NCBI RefSeq assembly: GCF_013141715.1
Contig: NZ_WHOA01000085.1
Location: 1 to 64,000 of the forward strand
DNA length: 64,000 nt
Reading direction: 5' to 3'
Source: Paenibacillus phytorum
Lineage (GTDB): Bacteria > Bacillota > Bacilli > Paenibacillales > NBRC-103111
This document shows positions 8,079 through 16,363 of this stretch, in pieces (the first letter of the stretch is position 1; each line of letters opens with the position of its first letter). A program made the position numbers and the translations under genes. The notes below the pieces were generated by a model that worked only from the letters and a program-made list of their open reading frames with translations, made no database searches and was not told the DNA's origin.

Positions 8079-8839
8079 AAACGCTCACCACGCATCTTTT
8101 GCCTCAATTGCACCAGAGCTGCAACATTTCGTGTGGTTATAGATGCAACGCCCAAATCCGCATACTGCATCATTAAGTCTTCTTCATTCACAGTCCATAC
8201 ATAAACCGGCAGCCCTAGGGATGTTGCATAATCCATTAACTCTTGGCTCACGATGCTGTAATGGATGTTGATGCCAAAACAGGAGGCTGCAAGTGCATCC
8301 TCGCAGGTTTGTACCATAGCATCTCTATACGGAAGTGTTCTAAACAAGTCGTGGTCGGTATTGAGCAGTTTGCGTATTTCTGGGTTCAATCTCTCTGCTA
8401 GCATCGCACGTTCCATCCCACAGCCGGATAGAAAAGCCTGCTCTGACATCCCATATTGCTTCACCAACGAAGCAACAGGTTCGATACTCTCGTCCACTTT
8501 CAAATCCAAATTCACGACTTTACCCGAAGCTTGGATAAGCGGAAACATATCTTCCAGTCTGCATATTTGAATCGTTTCACGTTGTTCCCCATGAGTGACC
8601 TCAAACTGAAGCTCTCTAAATTCATCAAAGAGCATTTGCGAAATGGACATTTTCAAGCCATCAACGGTAACCCATTCATCATCATGAGCCAAAACCGGGA
8701 TGCCGTCCTTCGTCACTCTAACGTCTTCCTCAACCACGTCTGCACCGAGCCTAAGCCCCGTTTGCACAGATTCGAGCGTATGATCAATCGTGTTCATGCT
8801 GCCGCAGTGAGCGGTTATGAGCGGAAATCGATAACCCAT
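8075..8839 (-). CDS. glycerophosphodiester phosphodiesterase-family protein (variant active site)
   Basis: The product has 254 residues. I chose the ATG at 8839 (GGGAG 11 nt upstream) rather than a GTG at 8851 that would sit on the ribosome site. The GDPD TIM barrel is recognisable from GLRLGADVVEEDVRVTKDG, VLAHDDEW, NLDLKVDE and YVWTVNEED. Ordinary members hydrolyse glycerophosphodiesters to glycerol-3-phosphate and an alcohol. The usual AHRG...ENT signature is here AHCGSMNTIDHT, so the HRG Arg and the ENT Glu are both replaced, while the E-x-D and Lys ligand/catalytic positions remain. It probably belongs to a divergent clade with another substrate. No secretion signal is present. Confidence 0.8.
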   Translation of the reverse strand: MGYRFPLITAHCGSMNTIDHTLESVQTGLRLGADVVEEDVRVTKDGIPVLAHDDEWVTVDGLKMSISQMLFDEFRELQFEVTHGEQRETIQICRLEDMFPLIQASGKVVNLDLKVDESIEPVASLVKQYGMSEQAFLSGCGMERAMLAERLNPEIRKLLNTDHDLFRTLPYRDAMVQTCEDALAASCFGINIHYSIVSQELMDYATSLGLPVYVWTVNEEDLMMQYADLGVASITTRNVAALVQLRQKMRGERL

Positions 8840-8857
8840 GCTACAAAACACTCCCTT

Positions 8858-9850
8858 TCATCGATCCACATATATAGCATTCGTAAAGGCGATCAATGTG
8901 CGAACTCCACGAACGTTACCTTTGAGCTCAGCCCGAATCCATAGAAGTTCATCGCCAGGAATTTCAATCTCGTAATTCGGTTGATCCACAGTAACGAATT
9001 GCTCGCTTAGAACACCGGTATTCCCTATCAAGTTTAGCGTATAATGGGGTTCCTGAAAATCCCAAATCTCTTTCCGTACATGAAAATCTATGTTTACATG
9101 GACCTTATAACTGTGGGAGTGATCCTGCCGAGAAACGACGGCGCCGACACCGTAGCACGCAGTATCTGTCCGAATTTCTAGCGTTACCAAAGGTCCTATG
9201 GTTACCGATACTTTACCAGCCGCGAGTGCACGCACCGCTCGGTTCGTCACCGTCCCTTCCCCGTCATCGATGTCGAGATACGTCACCGATACCGGTTCAT
9301 CCGTTTGCTCTTGGGCGTGCCAATCACGCCCTGACGTGGCCGCAATCCGGTAGCCTTCATTCAGCTTGTCCGTCCATAATCGGTAAGCGCGGTCGTTGTC
9401 TGTTTTAATCGAAGGGAACGTGCCAGACCAAACCTCGATATAATCCATATCGTTCCAATTCTCGATGTTGAATTCCCAGAAGCAGCCCGTACAAATTGGA
9501 ATTCCTATGCGATAAGGATGTGCCATACCGACAATCCCCCCGCTTCTATGAACATCGGCAATCCCTTTGTGGATATCGTCTGGGCCCGCCGGACGCCAGT
9601 CAACAAAATTGGTCAGTCCTATCGTCACCATATGTCCATAAAAGGTCGTCCATTCCATCCCGGAAATGATCGAAATTCCCGTTTCTTGTTCCACGGCATC
9701 TTTATCATGTAAACCTGTCATGGTATTGTGGTCGGTCAACGCAAAACACTCGAAACCAAGAGCCTTTGCACCATTAGCCAGCTCCATAAGCGTTTGTCTT
9801 CCATCGCTGTGGAACGTATGACTGTGTAATTCGCAGGCAATCCAGGGCAT
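8858..9850 (-). CDS. PHP-domain metallohydrolase, CehA/McbA-like
   Basis: The protein has 330 residues and starts MPWIACELHSHTFHSDG after AGGAGG. An upstream in-frame codon at 9913 was rejected because it lies inside the preceding gene and has no ribosome site. The PHP signature is clear: HSHTFHSDG near residue 10, LTDHNTMTG near 45, an SGMEWTTFYGH segment, MAHPYRIG and SGRDWHAQ, giving the multi-metal site. Related proteins include CehA/McbA hydrolases and phosphoesterases. It begins 4 nt after the end of a small beta-rich protein resembling the N-terminal domain fused to many CehA-like enzymes. The GDPD follows directly, suggesting sequential cleavage of one imported compound. Confidence 0.8.
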   Translation of the reverse strand: MPWIACELHSHTFHSDGRQTLMELANGAKALGFECFALTDHNTMTGLHDKDAVEQETGISIISGMEWTTFYGHMVTIGLTNFVDWRPAGPDDIHKGIADVHRSGGIVGMAHPYRIGIPICTGCFWEFNIENWNDMDYIEVWSGTFPSIKTDNDRAYRLWTDKLNEGYRIAATSGRDWHAQEQTDEPVSVTYLDIDDGEGTVTNRAVRALAAGKVSVTIGPLVTLEIRTDTACYGVGAVVSRQDHSHSYKVHVNIDFHVRKEIWDFQEPHYTLNLIGNTGVLSEQFVTVDQPNYEIEIPGDELLWIRAELKGNVRGVRTLIAFTNAIYVDR

Positions 9851-9854
9851 GCCG

Positions 9855-10319
9855 CTATTCCTCCTCTTGATGAATTTGCAATGTGTAACGGCAGCTTTCT
9901 GTAACAATCGCATGCAAACTTAACGTAACGTGCCACATGCCTGTTAGCATTTTACCACTGACAAAGCCGGGGGAAGATTCCAGTTCACTGATAACTAACA
10001 GCTGCTCAGGATCATGCCGATGCCCCGCACCGCGGTGTCGTTCAGGGTCGTCAACGGACACAGTTATTAAGTTTTTCAGCGGCAGGAAGGATTCCCATTT
10101 CGCCTGAATCCGCTCACGCTGATTGGGTTCCGTGTACTTGTTGATACTCTCGAAAATCATCGTTTTCGATTGTTCCCGATCATCTAAATTTTTGGGTTCA
10201 TAAGCAAAATGGATCCTTAGCTTACCACCGTGCGTACCTAAGTGAAAGCGATACGAAATATGCGTTTTGGAGGCATTGGGATGTACAATTCCTTGTACAT
10301 CCAGAATTAGTTGATTCAT
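9855..10319 (-). CDS. beta-sandwich protein, stand-alone partner domain of the PHP hydrolase
   Basis: The product has 154 residues, starting MNQLILDVQGIVHPN. The ATG overlaps the permease stop as ATGA, and an earlier start at 10382 would lie inside the permease. The sequence is beta-rich without membrane segments: ISYRFHLGTHGGKLRIHFAYEP, SVDDPERHRGAGHRHDP, a SPGFVSGKM segment and TGMWHVTLSLHAI near the end. The pattern of hydrophobic strands, a central 'pseudo-lipid/defined fluid' His/Arg loop, and a terminal WxVxLxLH strand resembles the N-terminal domain of longer CehA/McbA proteins. I infer that this domain is encoded separately here. Function alone is unknown. Confidence 0.55.
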   Translation of the reverse strand: MNQLILDVQGIVHPNASKTHISYRFHLGTHGGKLRIHFAYEPKNLDDREQSKTMIFESINKYTEPNQRERIQAKWESFLPLKNLITVSVDDPERHRGAGHRHDPEQLLVISELESSPGFVSGKMLTGMWHVTLSLHAIVTESCRYTLQIHQEEE

Positions 10320-11161
10320 CGTGACCTCGCACTCTCTTCCGTGATCATACTGCGGATATAAAAGTATCCCATTACTGAACAAAGCAGGAACGTAAAGAAA
10401 GCGATAGCCGCTGCTAACTGTTTTTCTTGGAAAACGCCGAAAACTTGTTCCATAGATACCCCTAGCATTTGTGGTGCATTGGGTCCAATTAGAAATGGAG
10501 CCGTAAACGAACCGATCACACCCATGAATACAAAAGTAACAGCAACGAGCAAAGTCTTATACGTAAGCGGCAAAATGAAACGGACGAAGATTTGCAATCT
10601 ACGTGCTCCTACATCCTTCGCGCTTTCAATAATAGAATTGGGAACAGCGGATAAGGCGGAGCCAAGCAGCATCGTCGTAAAAGGAATGTTAAACCACAAA
10701 TTAGCGATAATAATCCCCTTCATGTCGAAAATAATTCGCGGCATGTCCCCTCCGTTAACCAGAAGTAACATGCGGGATACCCAACCGTGGTTGCCAAGTA
10801 ATTGAATTAATCCGTACGTAGCGATGACAGATGGGATGAAGATTGGAATCATGTACATGTTGCGAATCCATTTCACCATCGTCCCGTTATTGAACCTCAT
10901 ATAAGCCGCCAGCGCGTAGCTGATAATTAGCACAAGAATGACCGAAATAATCGTCACTTCCAGTGTAAAAATGATGTTGGAGCGCATCAGCTTATCCGTA
11001 AATAAATACGTATAATTGGACAAATCGTAACCGCCAGACTTATTGGTCAAGCTTTCTTTGAAGGAAATGATGATCGGAATGACGACAGTGACAAAGAGCA
11101 ATAAAAAAGAGGGGATGACCAGAAGCAATCCCAGTATCCCCATTTTCATTTGTTTACTCAT
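10316..11161 (-). CDS. ABC transporter permease (2-AEP/iron/thiamine-type importer family)
   Basis: The product has 281 residues and about six transmembrane segments, beginning KMGILGLLLVIPSFLLLFVTVV. The inner-membrane permease motif is seen around ESAKDVGARRLQIFVRFILPL (EAA loop contacting the ATPase). It overlaps the binding-protein gene by 4 nt at its start (11158-11161) and the beta-sandwich gene by 4 nt at its end. With the 13492-14316 permease it forms the heterodimeric channel. Resemblance is to the phosphonate/spermidine/iron group of importers, not to the MalFG sugar permeases found later in the window. Confidence 0.85.
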   Translation of the reverse strand: MSKQMKMGILGLLLVIPSFLLLFVTVVIPIIISFKESLTNKSGGYDLSNYTYLFTDKLMRSNIIFTLEVTIISVILVLIISYALAAYMRFNNGTMVKWIRNMYMIPIFIPSVIATYGLIQLLGNHGWVSRMLLLVNGGDMPRIIFDMKGIIIANLWFNIPFTTMLLGSALSAVPNSIIESAKDVGARRLQIFVRFILPLTYKTLLVAVTFVFMGVIGSFTAPFLIGPNAPQMLGVSMEQVFGVFQEKQLAAAIAFFTFLLCSVMGYFYIRSMITEESARSR

Positions 11162-12336
11162 TGGGCAGCAACATCACTTTGCCAGCGTTTGGTCATATCT
11201 TTGTCCAGTTCGCCGATATTGAAAGAACGGAATCCTTCGGATGCACCTTTGAATGAGTCTTGAATTTCTTTAGACATATTTGTTAGCTTGATCCCTGGGA
11301 AACCATGCATTTTGTCTACAACCACGGCTTGTGCTTCAGAAGAAAGAACGAAGTTCAGGAATTTGTAGACCGCATCCTTCTTTTCAGATAGTTTAGGAAC
11401 CATTAAGTAGGTTGGTCCGCCGTTAAATCCTGGCTTGATTTGCGCCATTTTTGTTGTTTTTGGAAGCTGACCTTTTGCCAATTGCTCAAGAACCATATCC
11501 GACCATGCCGGTATCATATCCACTTCACCGCTTGTCAGTAAATCTAAAGTTCCTTGGTTTTTCTTTGGATAAATACCTTTGCCGTATACGGATTTCCCCA
11601 GTTCCTTGAGCAGCGCGAAGCCTGGATCCCACCCTTTTTCAACACTTGGATCGGAATTATGAATAGCTTCTTCTGGCAGGAATTTATATAAAGTTGTCGC
11701 TACAAAAGAATTACCGGAACCCCCTGTGGATGGATCATTGTAAGCAAATTTGGCTGGATTTTTCTTGATCCAATCATACAGCTCATCCAAATTAGTTGGA
11801 GGTGTCTTTACTTTATCACTGTTATAAGCCAATACGACCGCAGATGAACGATAAGGAATAGCGAGATTGGAGATATCTTTCAACGTTTTCTCATCGACAT
11901 TTGCCAAGTTTTTAATTTTGTCACCTGGTAAAGTGTCCCACAGGCCATCTTTTTGGCCGCGAGTTACATAAGACAAGCCATCTTCATATAAATCGATATC
12001 ACCTGAGCCTTTGTTAGCTTGCTTTGCAGCCGTAATGCGATCATAGGTTGGTTGTGCGCCTGTTCCTGAAGGAATGTAGACTGGTTTTACTTTAACATCC
12101 GCATTTTGTTTCTCGAACATAGGAATCAGCGTATCCCACAGATCTTTTACATTTTGTGAGCCGGTAAAATAGAAGTTAAACTCGACAGGCTGTTTCGTAC
12201 CAGCTGTTTCTTTGGCCGGACTGGTGCTTTGAGTTGCGGAACCTGCATTTGTAGATGAGCTGCCGCACCCGGATACAAAAACAGCGGTAGCGGTCATTAA
12301 CGTCACTAACATAACAGCGGATTTCTTGCGAAACAT
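11158..12336 (-). CDS. ABC transporter substrate-binding lipoprotein
   Basis: This 392-residue protein carries a lipoprotein signal: MFRKKSAVMLVTLMTATAVFVSGC with the lipobox Cys at about residue 24, followed by an Ser/Thr/Ala linker. The mature part is a two-lobed type-2 binding fold (ADVKVKPVYIPSGTG, DIDLYEDGLSYVTRGQKDGLW, VDMIPAWSDMVLEQL) of the sort seen in iron, thiamine and aminoethylphosphonate binding proteins. It is anchored outside the membrane and delivers ligand to the two permeases. AGGAGGAAT precedes the start. The ligand is not known; downstream PHP and GDPD genes point to a phosphodiester or phosphonate-related compound. Confidence 0.85.
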   Translation of the reverse strand: MFRKKSAVMLVTLMTATAVFVSGCGSSSTNAGSATQSTSPAKETAGTKQPVEFNFYFTGSQNVKDLWDTLIPMFEKQNADVKVKPVYIPSGTGAQPTYDRITAAKQANKGSGDIDLYEDGLSYVTRGQKDGLWDTLPGDKIKNLANVDEKTLKDISNLAIPYRSSAVVLAYNSDKVKTPPTNLDELYDWIKKNPAKFAYNDPSTGGSGNSFVATTLYKFLPEEAIHNSDPSVEKGWDPGFALLKELGKSVYGKGIYPKKNQGTLDLLTSGEVDMIPAWSDMVLEQLAKGQLPKTTKMAQIKPGFNGGPTYLMVPKLSEKKDAVYKFLNFVLSSEAQAVVVDKMHGFPGIKLTNMSKEIQDSFKGASEGFRSFNIGELDKDMTKRWQSDVAAQ

Positions 12337-12362
12337 AGATAATTCCTCCTTGGGATATGGGT

Positions 12363-13394
12363 CTAATTTTCCGGATAGGCTAAAACTTTTGCAAAGCTTA
12401 CTTTTATTTGTTGCCCTGTATAAAGATCCTTGACGAAATCCCGTGGTTGAAACGCCCGGATTGTGCCATACTCTGGCAAATCGATGGACACTTCGGCATA
12501 ATGCCCAAGTACCATTACCTGTTTGATCACGCCGGAAAGGCCTAGTCCCTCTTCACCTTCTATCATCACGTCTTCAGGTCGAACTGCCACATTTACTTGC
12601 CCGGACAGATTTTTTGTATTTGGAAAACTTAGATGCCCTACGGTCAACCCGCCGGCCGTGATCACCCCTTTCAAAAAGTTCATTTTCCCAATAAATTGGG
12701 AAACAAACAACGTACTCGGTTCATCGTAAATTTCTTGCGGAGTAGCAATTTGCTCAATATTGCCTTGGTTCATAACGACAATGCGATCAGAAATCGATAG
12801 TGCTTCTTCTTGATCATGAGTGACAAATACCATCGTAAGGCCTGTCTTGGATTGAATTTCTCGCAGCTCTTCTCTCATCTCGTGACGAAGCTTCGCATCA
12901 AGTGCTGAAAAAGGTTCATCCAGCAAAAGAACGGCAGGATTAAGGAGCAAGGATCTGCCAACCGCTACGCGCTGCTGCTGACCCCCGGAAAGTTCACCCG
13001 GATATTTGAGCTCAGCTCCAGGTAAGCGAACCAGCTGAAGAACTTCGTTAACAGCTTTTTCGATGTCAGCCTTTTTCATCTTGCGTATTTTGAGACCGAA
13101 TGCCAGGTTGTCAAACACCGTCATATGCGGCCATAGATTGTAACCTTGAAACACCATGGAAGTCGGACGTTTTTCCGGAGGTGCTTTTAGCACGCTTTTG
13201 CCCTCAATGAGAATGTCTCCTGAATCTGGGTCGAGAAACCCTCCGATGCTGCGAAGCACCGTTGTTTTACCACAGCCTGATGGGCCCAGCAGTGTGATTA
13301 ACTCGCCTTTGCGAACATCGAGGTTGATCCCTGATACGCCTTCACCAGTTTTATAGCGCTTCGTCAATTGTTGAACGGAAAGCTGAATGTCCAT
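12363..13394 (-). CDS. ABC transporter ATP-binding protein (PotA/PhnT-like)
   Basis: The product has 343 residues. Walker A GPSGCGKTT near residue 36, Q-loop MVFQGYNLWPH, signature LSGGQQQRVAVGRSL, Walker B VLLLDEPFSALD and the switch His in VTHDQEEAL are all intact. The C-terminal 100 residues are a TOBE-type regulatory domain (VNVAVRPEDVMIEGEEG). This layout matches importers of spermidine, iron, thiamine and 2-aminoethylphosphonate. It lies between the permease gene and the binding-protein gene and energises this importer. Confidence 0.92.
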   Translation of the reverse strand: MDIQLSVQQLTKRYKTGEGVSGINLDVRKGELITLLGPSGCGKTTVLRSIGGFLDPDSGDILIEGKSVLKAPPEKRPTSMVFQGYNLWPHMTVFDNLAFGLKIRKMKKADIEKAVNEVLQLVRLPGAELKYPGELSGGQQQRVAVGRSLLLNPAVLLLDEPFSALDAKLRHEMREELREIQSKTGLTMVFVTHDQEEALSISDRIVVMNQGNIEQIATPQEIYDEPSTLFVSQFIGKMNFLKGVITAGGLTVGHLSFPNTKNLSGQVNVAVRPEDVMIEGEEGLGLSGVIKQVMVLGHYAEVSIDLPEYGTIRAFQPRDFVKDLYTGQQIKVSFAKVLAYPEN

Positions 13395-13491
13395 AGGTGC
13401 CCCCTAAAAGTTTTGTTGAGCATTGCTTCTAAGCGATTACTTCGAAACAAAACTCGCATCGGAAGCATACGCTTTGCTAATTGGAATATCG

Positions 13492-14316
13492 TCATTTGAG
13501 TTGGAAGCCGCTGGACATAATATCTGCACTCACAAAGCGCTGCGCGGCCAGCAGTAGGATAATCGTCGGCGCTGTCAAGATAATGGAAAATACAGCACCA
13601 GCGTAGGCTGGATAATCACTGATGATAGAGTACATGACGATCGGCATCGTTTTATAATTGGGGATACCCACCAGAAAAGTACCCTGGGCTTCATCAAGCG
13701 AGTTAAGGAACGTAAAGATCGAAGCCACGATAATACCTGGCATCGCCATCGGCAGCGTAATGCTGCGGAATACGCGGAACGGGGTCGCCCCCACATCCCT
13801 GGCTGACTCCTCCTGAGCTGTATGCACATTGCGGAAAGCAGCCGTTGGAATCCAGGTCATGAACATGAGTACATTGATCATATGGATCAAAACAACGCCT
13901 ATCAAAGTGTTCATCAATCCCAGTTTGTAAAAGAGTACAGCGATCGAAACATAAAGTCCCATTTTCGGAAAAGCATGTGTCAGTAGAAACGAGAACAAGA
14001 AAAAACGGCTAAGCGGAAAACGTATGCGAGCAAACGCATAGGCCGCTGGGATACAAAGCACAATGGATAGAGCTGTCACGATGGATGCGATCATAAACGA
14101 CAAGCCGATCGATTTCGCGATATCCTCCTGTTTTAACACAAATGTCCACCATTTGAGTGACCATTCGTGCGGCAAGATATCTGGGTAGGTCCATTTGCCG
14201 GTAAAAGCCAGTATGGCTAGGTTGAGCAGCGGGCCCAAGAAGAAGATGACGAACACAACAAGTATGATAAATTCCACGATTTTACGTGGCCCTATCGCTT
14301 TTAAATACCAACGCAT
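13492..14316 (-). CDS. ABC transporter permease (second subunit)
   Basis: The product has 274 residues and six predicted transmembrane helices, from IVEFIILVVFVIFFLGPL to the C-terminus. The EAA-loop region reads ESARDVGATPFRVFRSITLPMAMPG. It is the first structural gene after the LacI regulator (29 bp gap) and about 100 bp upstream of the ATPase gene. That interval shows no terminator, so the genes are probably one transcript. It pairs with the 10316-11161 permease. Confidence 0.87.
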   Translation of the reverse strand: MRWYLKAIGPRKIVEFIILVVFVIFFLGPLLNLAILAFTGKWTYPDILPHEWSLKWWTFVLKQEDIAKSIGLSFMIASIVTALSIVLCIPAAYAFARIRFPLSRFFLFSFLLTHAFPKMGLYVSIAVLFYKLGLMNTLIGVVLIHMINVLMFMTWIPTAAFRNVHTAQEESARDVGATPFRVFRSITLPMAMPGIIVASIFTFLNSLDEAQGTFLVGIPNYKTMPIVMYSIISDYPAYAGAVFSIILTAPTIILLLAAQRFVSADIMSSGFQLK

Positions 14317-14345
14317 GAGGACTAACCACTCCTTTTCGAGAGAAT

Positions 14346-15353
14346 TTATTGGGTTGATTGCCGGACAATCAATCTGGGTACAAGCTGCTTGGGATTCTCA
14401 ATGTTCACTTCCTGACGGATAAGCTTGTCTAACAAGCTCAAGGCCTGAGTCCCCATCTCCTCTGTATTGACCCTGACGGTAGTTAAAGAGGGTGAGAACA
14501 TCGCCGCAAAATCGATATCATCAAAGCCTACAACCGCTACCTGTTCAGGAATGCGTACCGATTGCTCCAACATAAACTTCATGGCGCCCAGCGCTATCAT
14601 ATCGTTGGTGGCAAAAAGCGATGTAAACCCGCCTGCACGAAACTGCTCCCAGTGGCTGCGCATTAACTCATACCCTTCTCCGAAGGTGGAAGTCGAGGCC
14701 TGTAAGATCGATGATGATGGGATCGGAACCCCAATTCCTGCCATGTAATTCTTAAAACCTTTCAGCCTCAAATTGTGGCTGCGATGCGTCTGTGGTCCAG
14801 CAATCACGAAAATCTGACGATGTCCTAAATCCGTTAGATACTCGGCGACCATCCGTCCGCCTTCCTCGTCTTGATTAACAATATGCATGACGCCGTCGAC
14901 ATCCGTGGAGCCATTGACCATCACGTAGGGAACTCCGAAGTTCGTGATGTAATCAATGACGTTCTGCTGCAAGCGGCTGATCAGGATCAGTCCGTCCACC
15001 CTTTTTTCCATCATAAAATCAGCAGAACGCAGCGACATATCATGATCTGTTGTAACGAAAACGGAATAATTTAAACTTGCGGCTGTCATTAAAATAGCAT
15101 CAAGAATTTTGCCGTAAAACGGATGAGACGCAATGGGATGATGCTGGCGATAAATAAGTACGCCAATGTTATGCGTTCTCTGTGAAACCATAGCCCTTGC
15201 TACTGCATTGGGCCTATATTGCAATTCTTCAATCAGCTGGAGCACCCTATCGCGTACCTCCAAGCTGGTATAGCCCTTGCCAGAAATCACCCGCGACACG
15301 GTTGATTTGGATACGCCGGCACGCAGGGCAATTTCCTTAATCGTAAGCTCCAT
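14346..15353 (-). CDS. LacI-family transcriptional regulator
   Basis: The product has 335 residues. The N-terminal helix-turn-helix and hinge are textbook: TIKEIALRAGVSKSTVSRVISG and YRPNAVARAM. A periplasmic-binding-like effector domain follows (NIGVLIYRQHHP ... VVGFDDIDFAAMFSPSLTTVR). It is the first gene of the leftward operon and has a near-palindromic LacI-type site 21 bp before its start, so it probably represses the operon including itself and releases on binding the transported compound or a breakdown product. The effector is unknown. Confidence 0.92.
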   Translation of the reverse strand: MELTIKEIALRAGVSKSTVSRVISGKGYTSLEVRDRVLQLIEELQYRPNAVARAMVSQRTHNIGVLIYRQHHPIASHPFYGKILDAILMTAASLNYSVFVTTDHDMSLRSADFMMEKRVDGLILISRLQQNVIDYITNFGVPYVMVNGSTDVDGVMHIVNQDEEGGRMVAEYLTDLGHRQIFVIAGPQTHRSHNLRLKGFKNYMAGIGVPIPSSSILQASTSTFGEGYELMRSHWEQFRAGGFTSLFATNDMIALGAMKFMLEQSVRIPEQVAVVGFDDIDFAAMFSPSLTTVRVNTEEMGTQALSLLDKLIRQEVNIENPKQLVPRLIVRQSTQ

Positions 15354-15373
15354 GCTGCAACCTCATTTCTTCG

Positions 15374-15391
15374 TGTGAGACCGTTCCCACA
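15374..15391 (-). promoter_or_regulatory. candidate LacI-family operator
   Basis: TGTGGGAACGGTCTCACA is an 18-bp imperfect palindrome with a central CG; seven of nine half-site positions are symmetric. LacI-family operators typically have this form. It lies between the regulator start and its likely promoter. Confidence 0.45.
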
Positions 15392-15499
15392 TATCAAAAA
15401 TAACGTATTTTTGTTTTTCCTGTGTCAACCACAAGATAATAAATTGTAAATCTTCAAAACAATCAAATACCTTGATTACTTTTTTATGCTTCTTATCAT

Positions 15500-15553
15500 A
15501 AAAAAAGACCGCCCATTAGCGAGCTAACATGCTCACTGGGCGGTCTTTTTCGA
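15500..15553. terminator. strong bidirectional terminator inside a divergent intergenic region
   Basis: AAAGACCGCCCA pairs with TGGGCGGTCTTT (12 bp), with an inner GAGC/GCTC stem and T-runs on both sides. Neither neighbouring gene ends here: the LacI operon starts to the left and the azoreductase gene starts to the right. Confidence 0.75.
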
Positions 15554-15581
15554 CACATATTATAAGTTACTAATTTATTGT

Positions 15582-15613
15582 TTGATATTTACTCAAAATA
15601 AGTTATAATAACT
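15582..15613 (+). promoter_or_regulatory. sigma-A-like promoter with overlapping dyad, azoreductase gene
   Basis: TTGATA (15582) and TATAAT (15604) are separated by 16 bp. AGTTATAATAACT (15601-15613) is a perfect 13-bp dyad over the -10 box, a natural place for a repressor such as the MarR-type quinone sensors known for azoreductase genes. Confidence 0.5.
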
Positions 15614-15648
15614 GTAATTATTTTAAGTATAGAAGGGAAGTTTTAATT

Positions 15649-16284
15649 ATGGCAACAGTACTTTATATCACTGCACACCCGCATGACAACCAAACATCAT
15701 TCAGTCTAGCGGTAGGTAAAGAATTTATCGAGGCTTACCGTGAAGCGAATCAATCAGATGAGGTTATTCATGTTGATCTGTTCAAACAAGATATTCCACA
15801 AATTGATGCAGACGTATTCAGCGGTTGGGGAAAACTTCAATCAGGAACAGCTTTTGACCAGCTTTCTGATGCAGAAAAAGCAAAAGTAGCACGTTTAGGC
15901 GCTCTAGTTGACCAATTCGTAGCTGCAGATAAATATGTTTTCGTTTCTCCAATGTGGAACTTCTCATTCCCTCCAGTATTGAAAGCTTACATTGATGCAA
16001 TTTCCGTTGCAGGTAAAACTTTCAAATATACGGAAAGTGGTCCTGTTGGTTTGTTGACAAACAAAAAAGGTCTACATATTCAAGCGAGTGGCGGCATTTA
16101 TTCCGAAGGCCCTGCTGCTGCATTTGAAAGTGGCTTCAGCTACCTGAAAAAAATCTCGCAATTCTACGGCATCCCTTCCTTCGAAGCCATTTTTGTTGAA
16201 GGCATGGCTGTAGCGCCGGATCAAGCTCAATCCATTAAAGAAAAAGCAATTGCTCAAGCAAAAGAAGTTGCTGCTAGTTTCTAA
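15649..16284 (+). CDS. azoR: FMN-dependent NADH-azoreductase
   Basis: The product has 211 residues with a flavodoxin-like fold. The N-terminus [20 protein letters not shown] forms the FMN phosphate loop and PMWNFSFPP near residue 105 is the family's flavin-binding signature. Such enzymes reduce azo compounds and quinones with NADH and protect against quinone stress. GAAGGGAAG provides the ribosome site 7-9 nt before the ATG. It is a single gene with its own promoter and a terminator directly downstream. Confidence 0.93.
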   Translation: MATVLYITAHPHDNQTSFSLAVGKEFIEAYREANQSDEVIHVDLFKQDIPQIDADVFSGWGKLQSGTAFDQLSDAEKAKVARLGALVDQFVAADKYVFVSPMWNFSFPPVLKAYIDAISVAGKTFKYTESGPVGLLTNKKGLHIQASGGIYSEGPAAAFESGFSYLKKISQFYGIPSFEAIFVEGMAVAPDQAQSIKEKAIAQAKEVAASF

Positions 16285-16290
16285 GAAAAT

Positions 16291-16326
16291 AGTAAGAACC
16301 CGCTAAATCTAGCGGGTTCTTTTTAC
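16291..16326 (+). terminator. terminator of the azoreductase gene
   Basis: AAGAACCCGCTA-AATC-TAGCGGGTTCTTTTT: 11-12 bp stem, 4-nt loop, T-run. Confidence 0.85.
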
Positions 16327-16363
16327 GTTCAATGAATGAAGTTCTTGTAATCAGTCCATATTT

